Shown here: in pieces, positions 1 to 10,468 of the stretch
Numbering within the stretch: the stretch's first letter is position 1
Layout of the letters: each line of letters begins with the position of its first letter
Assembly (NCBI GenBank): GCA_016713585.1
Contig: JADJOV010000024.1
Span: 1 to 36,578, forward strand
Origin: Bdellovibrionales bacterium
GTDB lineage: Bacteria > Bdellovibrionota > Bdellovibrionia > Bdellovibrionales > Bdellovibrionaceae
Length of the DNA: 36,578 nt
Direction: 5' to 3'
Position numbers and translations under genes: made by a program
Notes under the pieces: model-generated
The model's input: only the letters and a program-made list of their open reading frames with translations
Told to the model about the DNA's origin: nothing
Database searches by the model: none

Positions 1-129
1 GAGATCAGTTGGGGCCGGAATGTTTTTCTCATGTTCGCGCTGACGCTCATTCCAGTAACAATCATTGAAGTCAGAAAAATTATTAGGCAAAAATGGGTTG
101 GCCATGAGACTGAGAAATACCTCGTTTGA
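1..129 (+). CDS. C-terminal end of a P-type cation-transporting ATPase (partial)
   Basis: The reading frame is open from base 1 and ends in TGA at 127-129, giving 42 residues. It holds one hydrophobic segment (FLMFALTLIPVTIIEV) followed by a basic tail (RKIIRQKW). This layout is typical of the last transmembrane helix of P2-type cation ATPases, where the C-terminal domain ends in a helix with a conserved Pro and Glu followed by Arg/Lys. The catalytic domains lie outside the window, so substrate specificity cannot be judged. It sits upstream of, and in the same direction as, a cluster of stress and energy genes, where such ATPases are often found. It could instead be the end of another multi-pass membrane protein. 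Confidence 0.45.
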   Translation, partial: EISWGRNVFLMFALTLIPVTIIEVRKIIRQKWVGHETEKYLV

Positions 130-196
130 TTCTCGACTAAAGCGTGCCCGGAGCTAACATCGAAGTATTGTTGCAGGCGTTTTGGAAGACGGTTTA

Positions 197-217
197 AGTG
201 TCACTTCGGTGACCACT
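197..217 (+). terminator. UUCG-capped hairpin after the ATPase gene
   Basis: The arms GTCAC and GTGAC close a TTCG tetraloop at 200-213. The stem extends outward as AGTG/CACT with a single bulge. A pyrimidine-rich stretch follows but no clean T run, so this could be a weak terminator or an RNA-stabilising hairpin. Nothing else was recognised between 130 and 397. Confidence 0.3.
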
Positions 218-397
218 AAGTCATTTCAATTCCTATAATTACCATTGGGATTCTTTCTCATGCTGTCGGCATGTTCGATAAACTTGAGTCGCAAGCAAAC
301 AGCGTCTCTGTATTGGACAAAAGTTTTTAATATTGGATCGTTGGGCCAGCATGGCTAGCCTGATTATCTATTTTATTTTTCTTCAAAGAGGTGACTT

Positions 398-1687
398 ATG
401 AAAATTACTTTTCTCGGTGCGACCGGTACCGTGACGGGTTCCAAATATTTAATCAATGCTAACGGCTTTAAATGCCTGGTTGATTGCGGACTTTTCAAGG
501 GCCAGAAGAGCTAAGGCTTAGGAACTGGGCTGACTTTCCTATTAACCCAAAAAATTGACGCCGTGGTTTTTAACCCATGCTCACATTGACCATTCAGGTT
601 ACTTGCCTGTTCTTAAAGACATGGTTTTTAAGGGTCCCAATTTATTCTACCTCTGGGACTCATGATCCATACAAAATCCTTCTGCCTGATGCTGGAAAAA
701 TTCAAGAAGAAGAAGCCTGTTATGCAGATCGAAAAGGGTATTCATAAACCTGCTCTACCTCTTTTCCCTAGGAAGACGCTGAAGAAGTTTTAAAACAGTT
801 CAAGGGGTGTAAGTTAATCTAGAAATTAATCTGTCGAAGGAATTAAAACTTAATTTTTCGCCATCAGGTCACATTTTAGGTTCCGCATTTTGTCACTTTG
901 AAATCCCAAAATACTTCCGTGGTATTCTCAGGCGATTTAGGTCGGCCAAATGATCTTATAATGAAGCCGCCAGCATTTATAAACCACGCTGACTACTTGT
1001 TGATTGAATCTACATATGGGGATCGGACTCACCTGTGCAGGACCGGTAGATCAATTGGCGAAGTCATTAACCGAACTATAAAGAGAAGCGGTGGTTGTTA
1101 TCATTCCGGCCTTCTCAGTGGGCCGGTCACAATCTTTCTATATGCCATTCACCTTTTAAAATCCCAAAGAGAATCGAAGACACTCCTGTTTTCTCAATAG
1201 CCCCATGTCGATCAATACTATGGACGACTACTGCGATCATCAGCTTGAGCACAAATTAAATCCTAAACAATGCGAATCCATGTGCAATGTCGCGAAAATA
1301 TGTAAGGACCCCTGAGGGATAAAACGCTCAATACCAACCTGGGCTCCATGATTATCATCTCTGCCAGCGGGATGGCGACCGGAGGTCGCGTGTTACATCA
1401 TTTGAAGAAGTTTGCCCGATGCGCGAAATACAATTTAACTCGCTGGCTACCAAGCCGCTGGAACGCGGGAAGCACTCTTTCGAGGAGCCAAAACCCTCAA
1501 AATTCACTGGTGAACAAGTCGTGGTGAACGCAGAAGTGGCTTGCATCAATGGATTCTCCGCGCATGCCGATCAATCTGGATTATGGATTGGCTAAAACAC
1601 TTTTCGGATAATCCAAAATGACTTTCATTACTCGGTGAGCCTGCCTCGGCCAAAGGACTGGAAGCTAAAATTCAAAAAAGGATCTAA
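398..1687 (+). pseudogene. MBL-fold / beta-CASP RNA-metabolising hydrolase (frame-disrupted)
   Basis: The ATG at 398 follows an AAAGAGG ribosome site and starts MKITFLGATGTVTGSKY, the classic N-terminus of metallo-beta-lactamase/beta-CASP proteins (Ysh1-like exonuclease family). Pieces of the fold appear in changing frames: a zinc-binding H-A-H-I-D-H-S-G near 577-600, SGHILGSA near 865, SGDLGR near 928, ESTYGDR near 1005, and SAHAD near 1560. The frame closes at 1685-1687 after GEPASAKGLEAKI, a normal family ending. The total corresponds to about 430 residues, close to full length. Several frames must be joined; two cases (AGCTAAGG near 510 and the A run near 550) look like single-base losses and one (T run near 565) like a gain. 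The family binds two zinc ions and cleaves RNA. Confidence 0.75.
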
Positions 1688-1729
1688 CATGGGCCACTAG
1701 AATTCAGAATATTTGGAAAGTGGAACTCA

Positions 1730-2364
1730 AGATGATCACTGCAATACTTCCGATTCACTCATGTGCATGTCAGAGGAAAACCATGATTGCAAGAGGTCGT
1801 TCTCACGAGCGGCCCTGGTGCTGGAAAAACGGCAGTTCTAGAAATTGCTCGAAGAACTTTGCCAACACATTTCCATTTGCCAGAGGCCGCAAGCATCATT
1901 TTTGGCGGTGGTTCTTGAGACATGATACTCTGCCCGCCAAAAAGCGGCGCAAAGAGCAATTTTCTTTGTCCAAAAAGGCTTGAGCGTCTTGTGGAAGAGG
2001 AAAAACAATGCCATTATGCTTTGTGACCGTGGACATTGGATGGACTCGCCTACTGGCCGGATGATGAAGCTCTCTTTTGGAAAGAGCTTGGCACTTCAAA
2101 GGCGGAACAGTTTTCCCGCTATGCTGCTGTTATTCACCTGCGTACCCACAATGAGCAAGGCTACAATCATCAAAATCGGTGAGGATTGAATCTGCGATAC
2201 AGGCCACCGAGATTGACCAATTGCCAATGCTTGGAACGGGCATCGCGACGTTTTTCGTTGAAAGCAATAGTGAATTTTGGAAAGAGGTCGCTCAGACTAT
2301 TGCCCTGATCAAAGAAGAACTTCCGGAATGCTGTAAAGGCCACGGCATTTCTGGGTTGTTCTGA
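1730..2364 (+). pseudogene. AAA family ATPase (AAA_28-like), frame-disrupted
   Basis: A Walker A motif is readable at 1808-1837 (SGPGAGKTAV), followed by EIARRT and, in other frames, LPEAASIIFGGG, AQRAIFFVQKGLE, a Walker-B-like LCDRG, and RIESAIQATEID. This order of motifs matches the small single-domain ATP-binding proteins of the AAA_28 type, about 190-200 residues long. The frame ends in TGA at 2362-2364. At least three frame changes are needed to read the whole protein, and no certain start codon can be given. It lies directly after the MBL hydrolase gene and points the same way. The substrate of this family is unknown. I am fairly sure of the P-loop assignment and less sure of the subfamily. 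Confidence 0.6.
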
Positions 2365-2415
2365 AAAGGGTAAGATTTAAGTGGTTTCCTGCGACTAATT
2401 ATTTCGGAGGACTTG

Positions 2416-2860
2416 CATGTAAAACGGCTTGAGGCATTAGTTCAAGAATCTATACAGAGGAGCAATTGCTTGCAATAGAAAGCTACTAGAGATAGAGGGA
2501 GAGATGAAGGTCTTACTCTGGTCAGAAACTCGCAGATCATGTGGTCAGCTACGGTGGAACTGGTGCTTTATTACCTCTTTGGCGATTTTTTTTTTTTTTT
2601 GCTTGGATTTTATCTAGTGTCTATTGGCTCACAAATCCACAACATGATCCTTACGTTCATCTTTCTCAATTTGATTTTATCTTGTTTGGCTGCACTTCGG
2701 AGCACCGGTCATTATGATGAGCCAAAATCGCCAGGAAGACAAGACAGACGACAGCTTAGATCAATTGCCGTTATAAATCTGCCAAAAGCCGAAATGGAGA
2801 TTCGTAGCTCCATAGGGTTCGTAAAGTAAGATCATACTGCTTGCCGAAAGTAATGAAAAC
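2416..2860 (+). pseudogene. DUF1003 membrane protein (frame-disrupted)
   Basis: A GGAGG ribosome site near 2406 precedes a possible start at 2416. The downstream frames give KRLEALVQESI, then VSYGGT, a long hydrophobic stretch containing a T13 run (LAIFFFFAWIL), FILLNLILSCLAAL (in pieces), MMSQNRQED, and KAEMEIRS. The combination of two transmembrane helices with the sequence N-L-x-L-S-x-L-A-A-L and MMSQNRQ is diagnostic of DUF1003. The family is about 150-180 residues long and of unknown function. Several frameshifts are present, one at the T13 run near 2587. DUF1003 genes often occur among cation-transport and stress genes, which fits this neighbourhood. Confidence 0.65.
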
Positions 2861-2984
2861 TCTATTGGAGGAGTACTCCAAATGGAACTCCCGATCGGAG
2901 CAATCCAAACTTGATCAATGTCTTAATAAAATACCCCTAGGCTACATAAATGTCTAAAGTCAATTTCACTTCGCAATATTTTAA

Positions 2985-3745
2985 ATGACAAAAAAATCCC
3001 AATATGAGGGAACCGAAGCAGGCTCTAAGAAAGAAAATTGAAAAGCTCCAGTTGAAAATACTTCCGAATTCAACAGAATTTTGGCACAAAAAGTCGCACG
3101 ATCATCGTGTTTGAGGAGTTCGACGCAGCTGGAAAGGGCGGCGCATTCAAGCTACAGAAATGTTGGATCCTAGGGGTTTCAAAGTTCATCCCATTGGCCC
3201 GCCAACCACCGCTGGGGAACAGGGAAAGCACTGGCTTTACACTTTGGTCTCTTCTTCAGTCTCCAGGAACGATCGCTATTTTGACCGTAGTTGGTATGGC
3301 CGAGTTCTGGCGGAGAGGTGGACGAGCTTATCGACAAAGCACTGGAAAAGAGCATTTAATGAAATTACCAGTTTGAGGACATGCTCAATGGCGTCGACAT
3401 AGTTAAAATTTTTCTAGCCATTACTAAAGGGTAGAGGCGACTCATGCACTTCGAAGAACGATTGGTGATCCTTATAAACAGTGGAAGCTTTCCGAGAGCA
3501 AAGGCTAGAAAAAATGGAACCAGTATGTGGAGGCTGTTGAAGAAGTCTTTCCGAAGACCCATTCGGGGTCCTGTCCGTGGAAATCATTCCTGCTGATCAC
3601 AAGCAGTTTGCCAGAAAAACTCTCCGAATTGTCGCATGGAATTAAAGCCGTGTGAAGCATGGATGGAAAAAGCACGCGACAAAACTGGGCAAGAAGTCTT
3701 AGCGCTGCTCTTAACCAGCTTGGTAAGAAAGAGGGACATATGCAG
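2985..3745 (+). pseudogene. ppk2: Polyphosphate kinase 2 (PPK2 family), frame-disrupted
   Basis: Readable blocks in order are ALRKKIEKLQ, IVFEEFDAAGKGGA (the PPK2 Walker A region, near 3100-3140), LDPRGFKVHPIGPPTTAGEQGKHWLY, FDRSWYGRVL (Walker-B-like, near 3280-3310), ELIDKALEK, FEDML, DPYKQWKLSE, and QYVEAVEE near 3520-3545. PPK2 enzymes transfer phosphate between polyphosphate and nucleoside mono- or diphosphates, and both P-loop and lid regions are present here. The blocks fall in three frames, so the gene as written is not translatable. The C-terminal boundary is uncertain because a further stretch (MELKPCEAWMEKARDK, from about 3639) precedes the next gene. Family identity is clear; AMP versus ADP preference is not. 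Confidence 0.8.
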
Positions 3746-3984
3746 CTGACTATTGCTGACATCCATCCATTTCATCAGCTCCTCATTTCTTTGATCTTGG
3801 GTTTGCTCGTTGGGTTGCAAAGACAATGGGCCGAAGCTCCTCTTGCTGGGATTCGTACCTTTTCACTGATCGCTCTTTTAGGTACTGCCTGTGCGCTGCT
3901 GGCCGATCAATATGGAGCATGGCCGATAGCTTTAGGTTTTTTAGGCACCATTGCCGCTATGGTCGTTGGCCATAGCGCCAGGCG

Positions 3985-6018
3985 GTGCGCCCGGTATGAA
4001 TAACAGCAAGTCGGTGGGAATCCGACTTTGACCCTGAAGGGAGGGAACAAATAGGCGAAGCCAAGGGTGCCCAAAGAAACTTCGAACCAGCTTCCCGATG
4101 AGGGATTACAGGGGTTATTCGAAGCCAATGCGGGATCTGAAGAAAGGATAAGCCAAAACTGCAGCCCAAGTGCAAGCGAACCTCCGTAAGGCAGCCGGTC
4201 TGATGGATCAGCCGTAGGTGGAAAACCCAATATCCTTTTCGTAAAGGCCGGAAGTGTTGGAGGTGGGTAGGCAGGAAAATAATGTTGTTGTTCTTGCGGG
4301 GAGGACCCGCTGGTATTCCGAGACACTGCAACTACGGCGGATGATCTCTAAACCTTGCAGCAATGTGAGGCTATGGGCTAGGGGTTTCAGACGAAGCCAT
4401 AGTAGTCGTAAAACGAGCAGCCGATGAGAATGCGGTGACGTATTTGAGGGTAAAACTGCTTGAAAGAGACATGAAGGTCAAGGCGAAGGGCGGAACACGT
4501 AAGCAAACTGACGAACTAATTATAAACCGTCACTCAGAGGCACGGAAATAAAATAATAAGAACTAAGTTCCAAGACTGACGACGTATCTGAGGTCAAAGG
4601 ATTTAGAGTCGATGAAAGAGTGACGCAAGAAAGAAGTGAAATGAGCGATGTCAATTTATTCAATCATAAACTAAGTCTCTTCGAGAAGATCTGCTCAATC
4701 GACGAATTGCAAAATGGTTTCAAGTCTGTGAGACGAAACGGCGGTGCCCCAGGCACTGATGGTGTCTCTATTGAAGCCTTCGAAAGGCAGCTTCCAGAAG
4801 GAGCTAGCCTAGCTCAAGAATGATCTCGAAAGCTGGAGCTACAAACCAATGCCAGTAAGGCGGGTCGAAATCCCGAAACCGAATGGCGGCACCAGAATAC
4901 TGGGAGTTCCACGATCCGGGATCGAGTTCTGCACGCGTCAATCAAGGCAAATCTAGAACCTACATTTGATCCGGAATTTTCGAACAGCAGTTATGGGTTT
5001 AGGCCCGGCCGCAATCAGCGTCAAGCCGTCGAAGCAGCGCAAAAGATTGTTCAGTCGGGTAAGGAGTTTGTGGTGGACATCGACTTGTCGAAGTTCTTCG
5101 ACCGAATCGACCATGATCGTGTGGTTGGTCGCCTAGGGTTCAAGATCCAAGATAAACGGGTTCTGCGCCTGATCGGAGAAATTCTCCGATCAGGCACAAT
5201 GAAAGATGGACTGGTATCACCAACCACAGAAGGCTCGGTGCAGGGTAGTCCTTTGAGCCCACTCCCGAGTAATGTGGTGTTAGATGAACTGGACAAGGAG
5301 CTGGAGAGTCGTGGGCTGGAGTTCTGTCGATTTGCGGATGACTGCAATATTTTTGTAAAATCCCAAGCGGCAGCAGAAAGAGTCATGATCTCCATCACGA
5401 AGTTTATTGAGAAGAAGCTGAAGTTAGTTGTTAACCAGGCAAAGAGCAAAGTGGCCCAGAGTCGTTTCGTGAAGTTCCTGGGAATGACGATTGTTGCAGC
5501 AACGATTGCAATCTCAGCTAAATCCATGCAACGAGCGATGGAAAGAGTGAAAGAGCTCACGCCCCGAGGAACCTCAGTAGCAATCGAGAGAACGATGGAA
5601 AGAATAAACCTTTGGTATGTTGGCTGGGCCAACTACTACTCGATGACTCAATACCCAGCCCAATTGGCGACTATTGAGGCACATGTTCGCCGCCGTTTGC
5701 GAAGCCGCATCGTCGGGGAACAAAAGCGAAAGTCCCATCTGGCGAAGAAGCTACTTGCCCGCGGAGTGTCTAAACGACAGGTCTACAACACGGTTTATAA
5801 GAACCGTGCTCGGTGGTACCTGTCCCACACGAACGCGGTCGAAAAGGCTTTCCCAAATTCTTGGTTCATCAAGACAGTAGGACAAAAGATTAAATCCGAT
5901 CAAGCCCTAGCCCATTGGTTTGACGTTAAAAGTTGGATCAAAATTACGTGAAGAGCCGTGTACGGATCCGTACGCACGGTTCTGTGGGAGGACGGGGCGC
6001 AAGCCCCTCCTACCCGAT
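3985..6018 (+). mobile_element. Group II intron, 2034 bp
   Basis: The 5' end is GTGCG at 3985-3989, matching the bacterial GUGYG consensus. Domain V is readable at about 5952-5983 (GAGCCGTG...CACGGTTCT), with domain VI following (GGAGGACGGGGCGCAAGC...), and the element ends CCCGAT at 6013-6018. Excision joins the host exons in frame, which fixes both boundaries. The intron has the same orientation as its host gene and encodes a reverse transcriptase/maturase. Bases 3990-4619 are the structured ribozyme domains; open frames there on either strand are spurious. Confidence 0.9.
4620..5951 (+). pseudogene. ltrA: Group II intron reverse transcriptase/maturase (frameshifted N-terminus)
   Basis: The N-terminal part (from GTG 4620 or ATG 4641) gives FEKICSIDELQNGFKSVRRNGGAPGTDGVS, RT domain 0/1. 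The frame breaks near 4815 and again near 4910, where IPKPNGGTRILGVP must shift to IRDRVLHASIKANLEP; the second break fits one lost A (CCAACG to CCACG). From about 5040 the frame is open to the stop at 5949-5951. It contains DIDLSKFFDRIDHDRV, VQGSPLSPL and the catalytic FADD in CRFADDCNIF near 5330. The maturase domain follows (RTMERINLWYVGWANYYSMTQ, near 5590-5650). There is no HNH endonuclease domain, so the protein belongs to the endonuclease-lacking type. PLSPLPSN carries Pro where Leu is usual. Confidence 0.85.
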
Positions 6019-7021
6019 AAATCAGACAACTTCAAAAGATCACTCTGGGCTTGTCACTGAATTTGCAATGCTGCTGATGTTCGTAACAGGAGTCCTTGTG
6101 CGTCGGACCACTTTGGTTTGTCAGCAACGTTGGCCGGTATTCTTGCTGTGATTCTTCAGGCAAAAATTGAACTTCATGGCCTCGCCGCTCGCTTTACGGA
6201 AAAAGAGATCAAAGCGGTTATGCAGTTTGTACTTATCTCTCTGGTTATTTTGCCGATTGTTCCGAATCAAAGCTATGGGCCTCTTGATGTTTTAAATCCT
6301 CACAATATTTGGCTGATGGTGATTTTAATCGTAGCGATAAGTCTCGCGGGCTACATCATCTATAAATTCCTAGGAGAAAAGCGGGAGTGTTGCTGGGAGG
6401 AATCTTAGGTGGAGTGATTTCTAGCACGGCCACAACAATGACCTATGCTCGGAGGTCAAAAGGGACAGATGCAACAATCCCTCAAAATGCTCTCCTTATT
6501 TTAATCGCTTGGACGGTGCTTTATGTAAGAGTTTTTTTAGAAATCATGGTGGTGGCGCCTCAATTTCAAGATGCATTCGCCCCAATTGGAATCATGTTTT
6601 TAGCTTCTGTCTTGTCAGCAGCATGGCTCTGGAGAGGATCAGATAAAAGTCACAGGGGGATGCCGCAACAAAACAATCCAACTGAATTAAGAACGGCATT
6701 GCTATTTGGTTTGCTGTATTCTGGAATTCTGTTAGCCGCCGCCTTTTCACAAGAATATTTTGGAAGCAAGGGACTCACTGTTGTTGCGATCTTATCTGGA
6801 GTTACAGATGTGGACGCAATCACTCTCTCGACGGCTCGCCTTGTAGAAACAGGAAAACTCCTACCCAAAGACGGCTGGTCCGTTATCGTTTCGGCCATAA
6901 TGTCGAATATCTTTTAAAGTTATTAGTTGGGACATTAGGTGAAAGCGCTTATTTAAAACAATCTTCTTTTCATGGGTTACCACGCTGGCCGTCGGACTCA
7001 TTTTAATTTTGGTCTGGTAGC

Positions 7022-8024
7022 ATGATTTACACGATAACACCTAATCCAGCGTTAGATATCGGAGGAACTGTTGATCGAATGATCGCTGACGAAAAGAACT
7101 ATGTTTTAGGTGAAACTCGTTCAGCGGGCGGTAACGGAATCAATGCCGCTCGAATTGCTCATCGCCTAGGAGCAAAAGTTACAGCTTCAGGATTTCTGGG
7201 TGGGCCGACTGGAAACGAAATTGAAAAGTTGCTGGATGGACAAAATGTAACCCATCACTTCGTGCGCACAATTGGAAATACCCGCATTAATTTGACGATT
7301 TCCAATCATAAAACTCATTCTCAGACTCGCCTGAGCTTTCCGGGTCCTAAGATCAAGCGTGCTGAGTTCAGAAAGCTTCAGCAATTCTGCGATGGATTTA
7401 ACCCGTCGTCCATCGTGCTCATTGGAGGAGTCTTCCTAAGGGCATAGACGCAAGAGACATTGGTTGCTTGTTGAGAAGTTCAAGAAGAGGGGCCATTTTT
7501 GCATTGTTGATATGCCGGGCCCTCATCTTAAAACCATCATTTCATGTCGGCCCTTTTTGATTAAGCCCAATTTACGTGAATTTCAGGAATTGGTTGGCAA
7601 AAACGTTCAATCTATTCGGACCGTCTTACCTTTTGCTAGACGGCTGTCCAAATCAATTTCTTTGGTATGCGTATCTTCCGTTGAGGGGGGCGCCCTACTT
7701 GTCACAAAAAACAAGGCATGGTTTGGCAGGATTCCCAAAGTTAAAGTCAGGTCTACGGTGGGTGCCGGAGATTCTATGGTTGGAGCAATGGCCGCAGCCC
7801 TTGAGAGCTACAAGATTCAAAAGACGAATAAAGAAAGCATAGACACGTTTTTAGAAGAAAATGGGTCAGAGCTTCTGCGGTGGGGCCTTGCTGCAGCTTG
7901 TGCAACTTTAGTCGAACAAGGAATGATCTTAGGCGATAAGAAATCAATCCTAAAATACCGCCCAATGATCGAGATCAGAGAAATTTTCGAATACAAACAA
8001 AGGAAAAGTAATGAAAAAAGATAA
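7022..8024 (+). CDS. pfkB: PfkB family 1-phosphofructokinase/6-phosphofructokinase-like sugar kinase (two frameshifts)
   Basis: The ATG at 7022 is one base after the stop of the DUF4010 gene. The protein starts MIYTITPNPALDIGG, the standard start of FruK/PfkB/LacC kinases, with the substrate-binding GGNGINAARIAHRLG at about residues 39-53. The PfkB signature with the catalytic Asp is STVGAGDSMVGAMAAAL near 7757-7805. Two breaks lie at about 7429 (AA to A, restoring GGSLPKGIDARDIG) and 7464 (TTT to TT, restoring LLVEKFKKRG); with both corrected the gene is full length, about 334 residues. It phosphorylates a sugar phosphate with ATP; whether fructose-1-P, fructose-6-P or tagatose-6-P cannot be told. 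The 3' end overlaps ppsA by 14 bases. Confidence 0.8.
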
Positions 8025-10468
8025 TTCACAATTTATAAAATGGTTCGAGGAGATTTCGATACGAGACATTCCTCTGGTCGGAGGGAAAAATGCTTCTCTT
8101 GGCGAAATGTTTCAAACATTAACTCCTCAGGGAATTCAAATTCCACCTGGCTTTGCCGTGACCGCTGACGCTTTTTCCGTATTAATTGCTCAAAACGGAA
8201 TTTCAGAAAAAATTTATTCGCTTCTATCGAAGCTCGATCCAACTGAAACAAATGAGTTGGCAAAGGCTGGTCATGAAATCAGAGCTCTGATTCGCAGTGT
8301 TGGGATACCTCAGAAAATTGCCAGCGAAGTCCGAGCAGCCTATCATCAATTGTGCCTCCGATCAGGAATAGAAGAATTAGATGTTGCAGTGAGATCGTCA
8401 GCAACGGCAGAGGATCTACCTGATGCTTCATTTGCGGGCCAGCAAGAAACGTTTCTAAATATTCGTGGCTCTGAGGATCTACTGACCGCATGTCTCAACT
8501 GCTTTGCATCTCTTTTTACCGACCGAGCGATTAGCTATAGATCAACAAAAGGATTTGAGCATTCTAAAGTTAGGCTATCAATTTGCGTTCAGAGGATGGT
8601 GCGATCGGACCTTGCGGCCTCAGGAGTTATCTTTACCTTAGACACTGAGTCCGGCGCTAGAAACGTAATTCTGGTTAATAGCGCATTTGGTTTGGGAGAA
8701 AATGTCGTTGGCGGCCGCGTCGACCCGGATGAGTTCTTCGTTCTTAAACCTCTTCTCGGAAAGGCCGGTGGCAAGAAAACTGTCCCGATACTGAGAAGGA
8801 AGGTAGGCGCAAAACAAGTTAAGATGGTTTATTCAGGACACGGAAGTCGGACGACTCGAAATATCGAAGTTTCTCGCGTTGATCGAGAAAAGCTTTCGAT
8901 TCCCGATGGTGATGTCATCAAGCTTGCGGAATGGGCCCTTGCTATCGAGCAATACTATTCCAAATTAAATGGTCACGACACTCCGATGGATATCGAGTGG
9001 GGAAAAGATGGGAGAACCGGCGACCTCTTTATTCTGCAGGCAAGACCCGAAACCGTTCACTCTCAAAGTTCGTCGCTTCAGCAGAGTTCTTTTGTCTTGA
9101 AGGAGAAATCAAAAATCTTAGTCACTGGAAGAGCGGTCGGCGCTAAAATTGGCTCCGGTGCCGTTCGCATCGTTAATGATGTCTCTGAGCTTGGTCACTT
9201 TAAAAATGGCGAAGTTCTAGTGGCAGATATGACTGATCCGGACTGGGAGCCGATCATGAAAAAGGCGTCGGCTATAATAACCCATCGAGGCGGGCGCACT
9301 TGTCATGCGGCTATCGTGAGCCGTGAACACGGTGTTCCTCGTATTGTTGGCACTGGCACCGGAACAGAAGTGCTCAAGAGCAATCAAGCTGTGACAGTGT
9401 CCTGCGCCGAGGGAGACGAGGGCTTTGTTTATGAGGGAAACCTTTCTTTTATCGAAGAAAAAGTAAATTGGACATCCCTTGATAAACCTAGCACTAAAAT
9501 TATGGTTAATTTAGGAAACCCATCTCAGGCTCTAAAAACCTCACTCTTACCTGTGGATGGAGTAGGACTTGCGCGGATAGAGTTTATTATAAGTGAGTAT
9601 GTTAAAGTTCACCCCATGGCGTTAGCGCATCTCGATGAGATTAGCGAACCCGCGATTAAGGAACAGATCGAGACTTGCTCGCCGCTCACAAAATAATCCT
9701 GGACAGTATTTTGTCGAAAAGCTTGCCGAAGGAGTTGGCCTTATAGCAGGTGCTTTTTATCCAAGGCCCGTGATCGTTCGTTTTTCTGATTTTAAAACCA
9801 ATGAGTATGCGGGTCTTTTGGGAGGCAAGCAGTTTGAGCCTTCGGAGGAAAATCCCATGATTGGATTTCGAGGGGCCTCTCGTTATTATGATCGCCGTTA
9901 TCGTGATGGATTTGCATTAGAATGCCGCGCGATCAAACACCTTCGCGAGCAAGTGGGTTTGACGAATATTAAGGTTATGATTCCATTCTGTCGATCACCT
10001 GAAGAAGGTGAAAAGGTTCTGGCGGAAATGAAAAGTCATGGCCTCGTTCGTGGAGAACAAGGACTTGAGGTTTATGTTATGTGTGAGCTTCCTTCGAACG
10101 TACTTCGTGCCGAAGAGTTCGCGCGTATATTCGATGGATTTTCAATTGGTTCCAATGATCTAACCCAAATGGTTTTAGGTGTTGATCGGGATTCGTCTGT
10201 CGTCAGCCATCTTTTTGATGAACGCGACCCCGCAGTATTGAAGATGCTTCATATGGCCATTGAAGGAGCAAAAAAATCGGGGCGTCCAATCGGAATCTGT
10301 GGGCAGGCTCCAAGCGATTTCCCAGAAATATCCCAACTCTTAGTTAACGAGGGAATTAGCTCCATCTCCGTAACACCCGATAGCGTAATAAAAACTATCC
10401 ATGTGGTTTCAGCGGCGGAAAAAGCTCGTAGCGAGAATTCCAGTAGTCCGCAAGGGATACGTTTATGA
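8011..10468 (+). CDS. ppsA: Phosphoenolpyruvate synthase (frameshift region near 9672-9694)
   Basis: The ATG at 8011 follows AGGAAAAG. The N-terminal ATP-grasp domain has LVGGKNASLGEM and VAVRSSATAEDLPDASFAGQQETFLN. The central phosphohistidine domain has THRGGRTCHAAIVSRE, whose His carries the phosphoryl group (near 9283-9330). The C-terminal TIM barrel has MIGFRGASRYYD, SIGSNDLTQMVLG and the catalytic Cys in GICGQAPSD. The enzyme makes PEP, AMP and phosphate from pyruvate and ATP. The first 1.68 kb are uninterrupted. Two breaks within about 25 bases fit lost bases at 9672 (GG to G) and in the A run at 9690-9693, restoring IEDLLAAHKNNPGQYFVEKL. Corrected length is about 820 residues, normal for the family. 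The stop overlaps the next start (ATGA). Confidence 0.92.

Larger units (their letters stand above)
3740..7020 (+). pseudogene. MgtC/SapB-DUF4010 family membrane protein, split by a group II intron
   Basis: Exon 1 (3740-3984) starts MQLTIADIHPFHQLLISLILGLLVGLQRQW, the N-terminal helix of MgtC/DUF4010 proteins with the conserved GLLVGLxRxW. Exon 2 starts at 6019. Joining the two across the intron gives SARR-NQTTSKDHSGLVTEFAML in one frame, the expected family sequence. Later blocks include LNPHNIWLMVILIVAISLAGY, GGVISSTATTMTYARRSK and GVTDVDAITLSTARL, typical of DUF4010. The gene ends at 7018-7020 after several more helices. After splicing, four single-base losses remain: G at 6100 (GG to G), the A run at 6377-6380, the T run at 6912-6915 and G at 6941. 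Function is unknown beyond an integral membrane, ion-homeostasis-associated family. Confidence 0.8.

Noticed and set aside
3907..4331. Two overlapping minus-strand open frames
   Set aside because: They lie across the 5' exon and the structured ribozyme part of the group II intron and have no family likeness.
5051..5632. 193-residue minus-strand open frame
   Set aside because: It is the antisense of the clear reverse transcriptase frame.
9635..9696. Programmed frameshift in ppsA
   Set aside because: Two breaks within 25 bases and no slippery heptamer or pseudoknot; PpsA is not known to use frameshifting.
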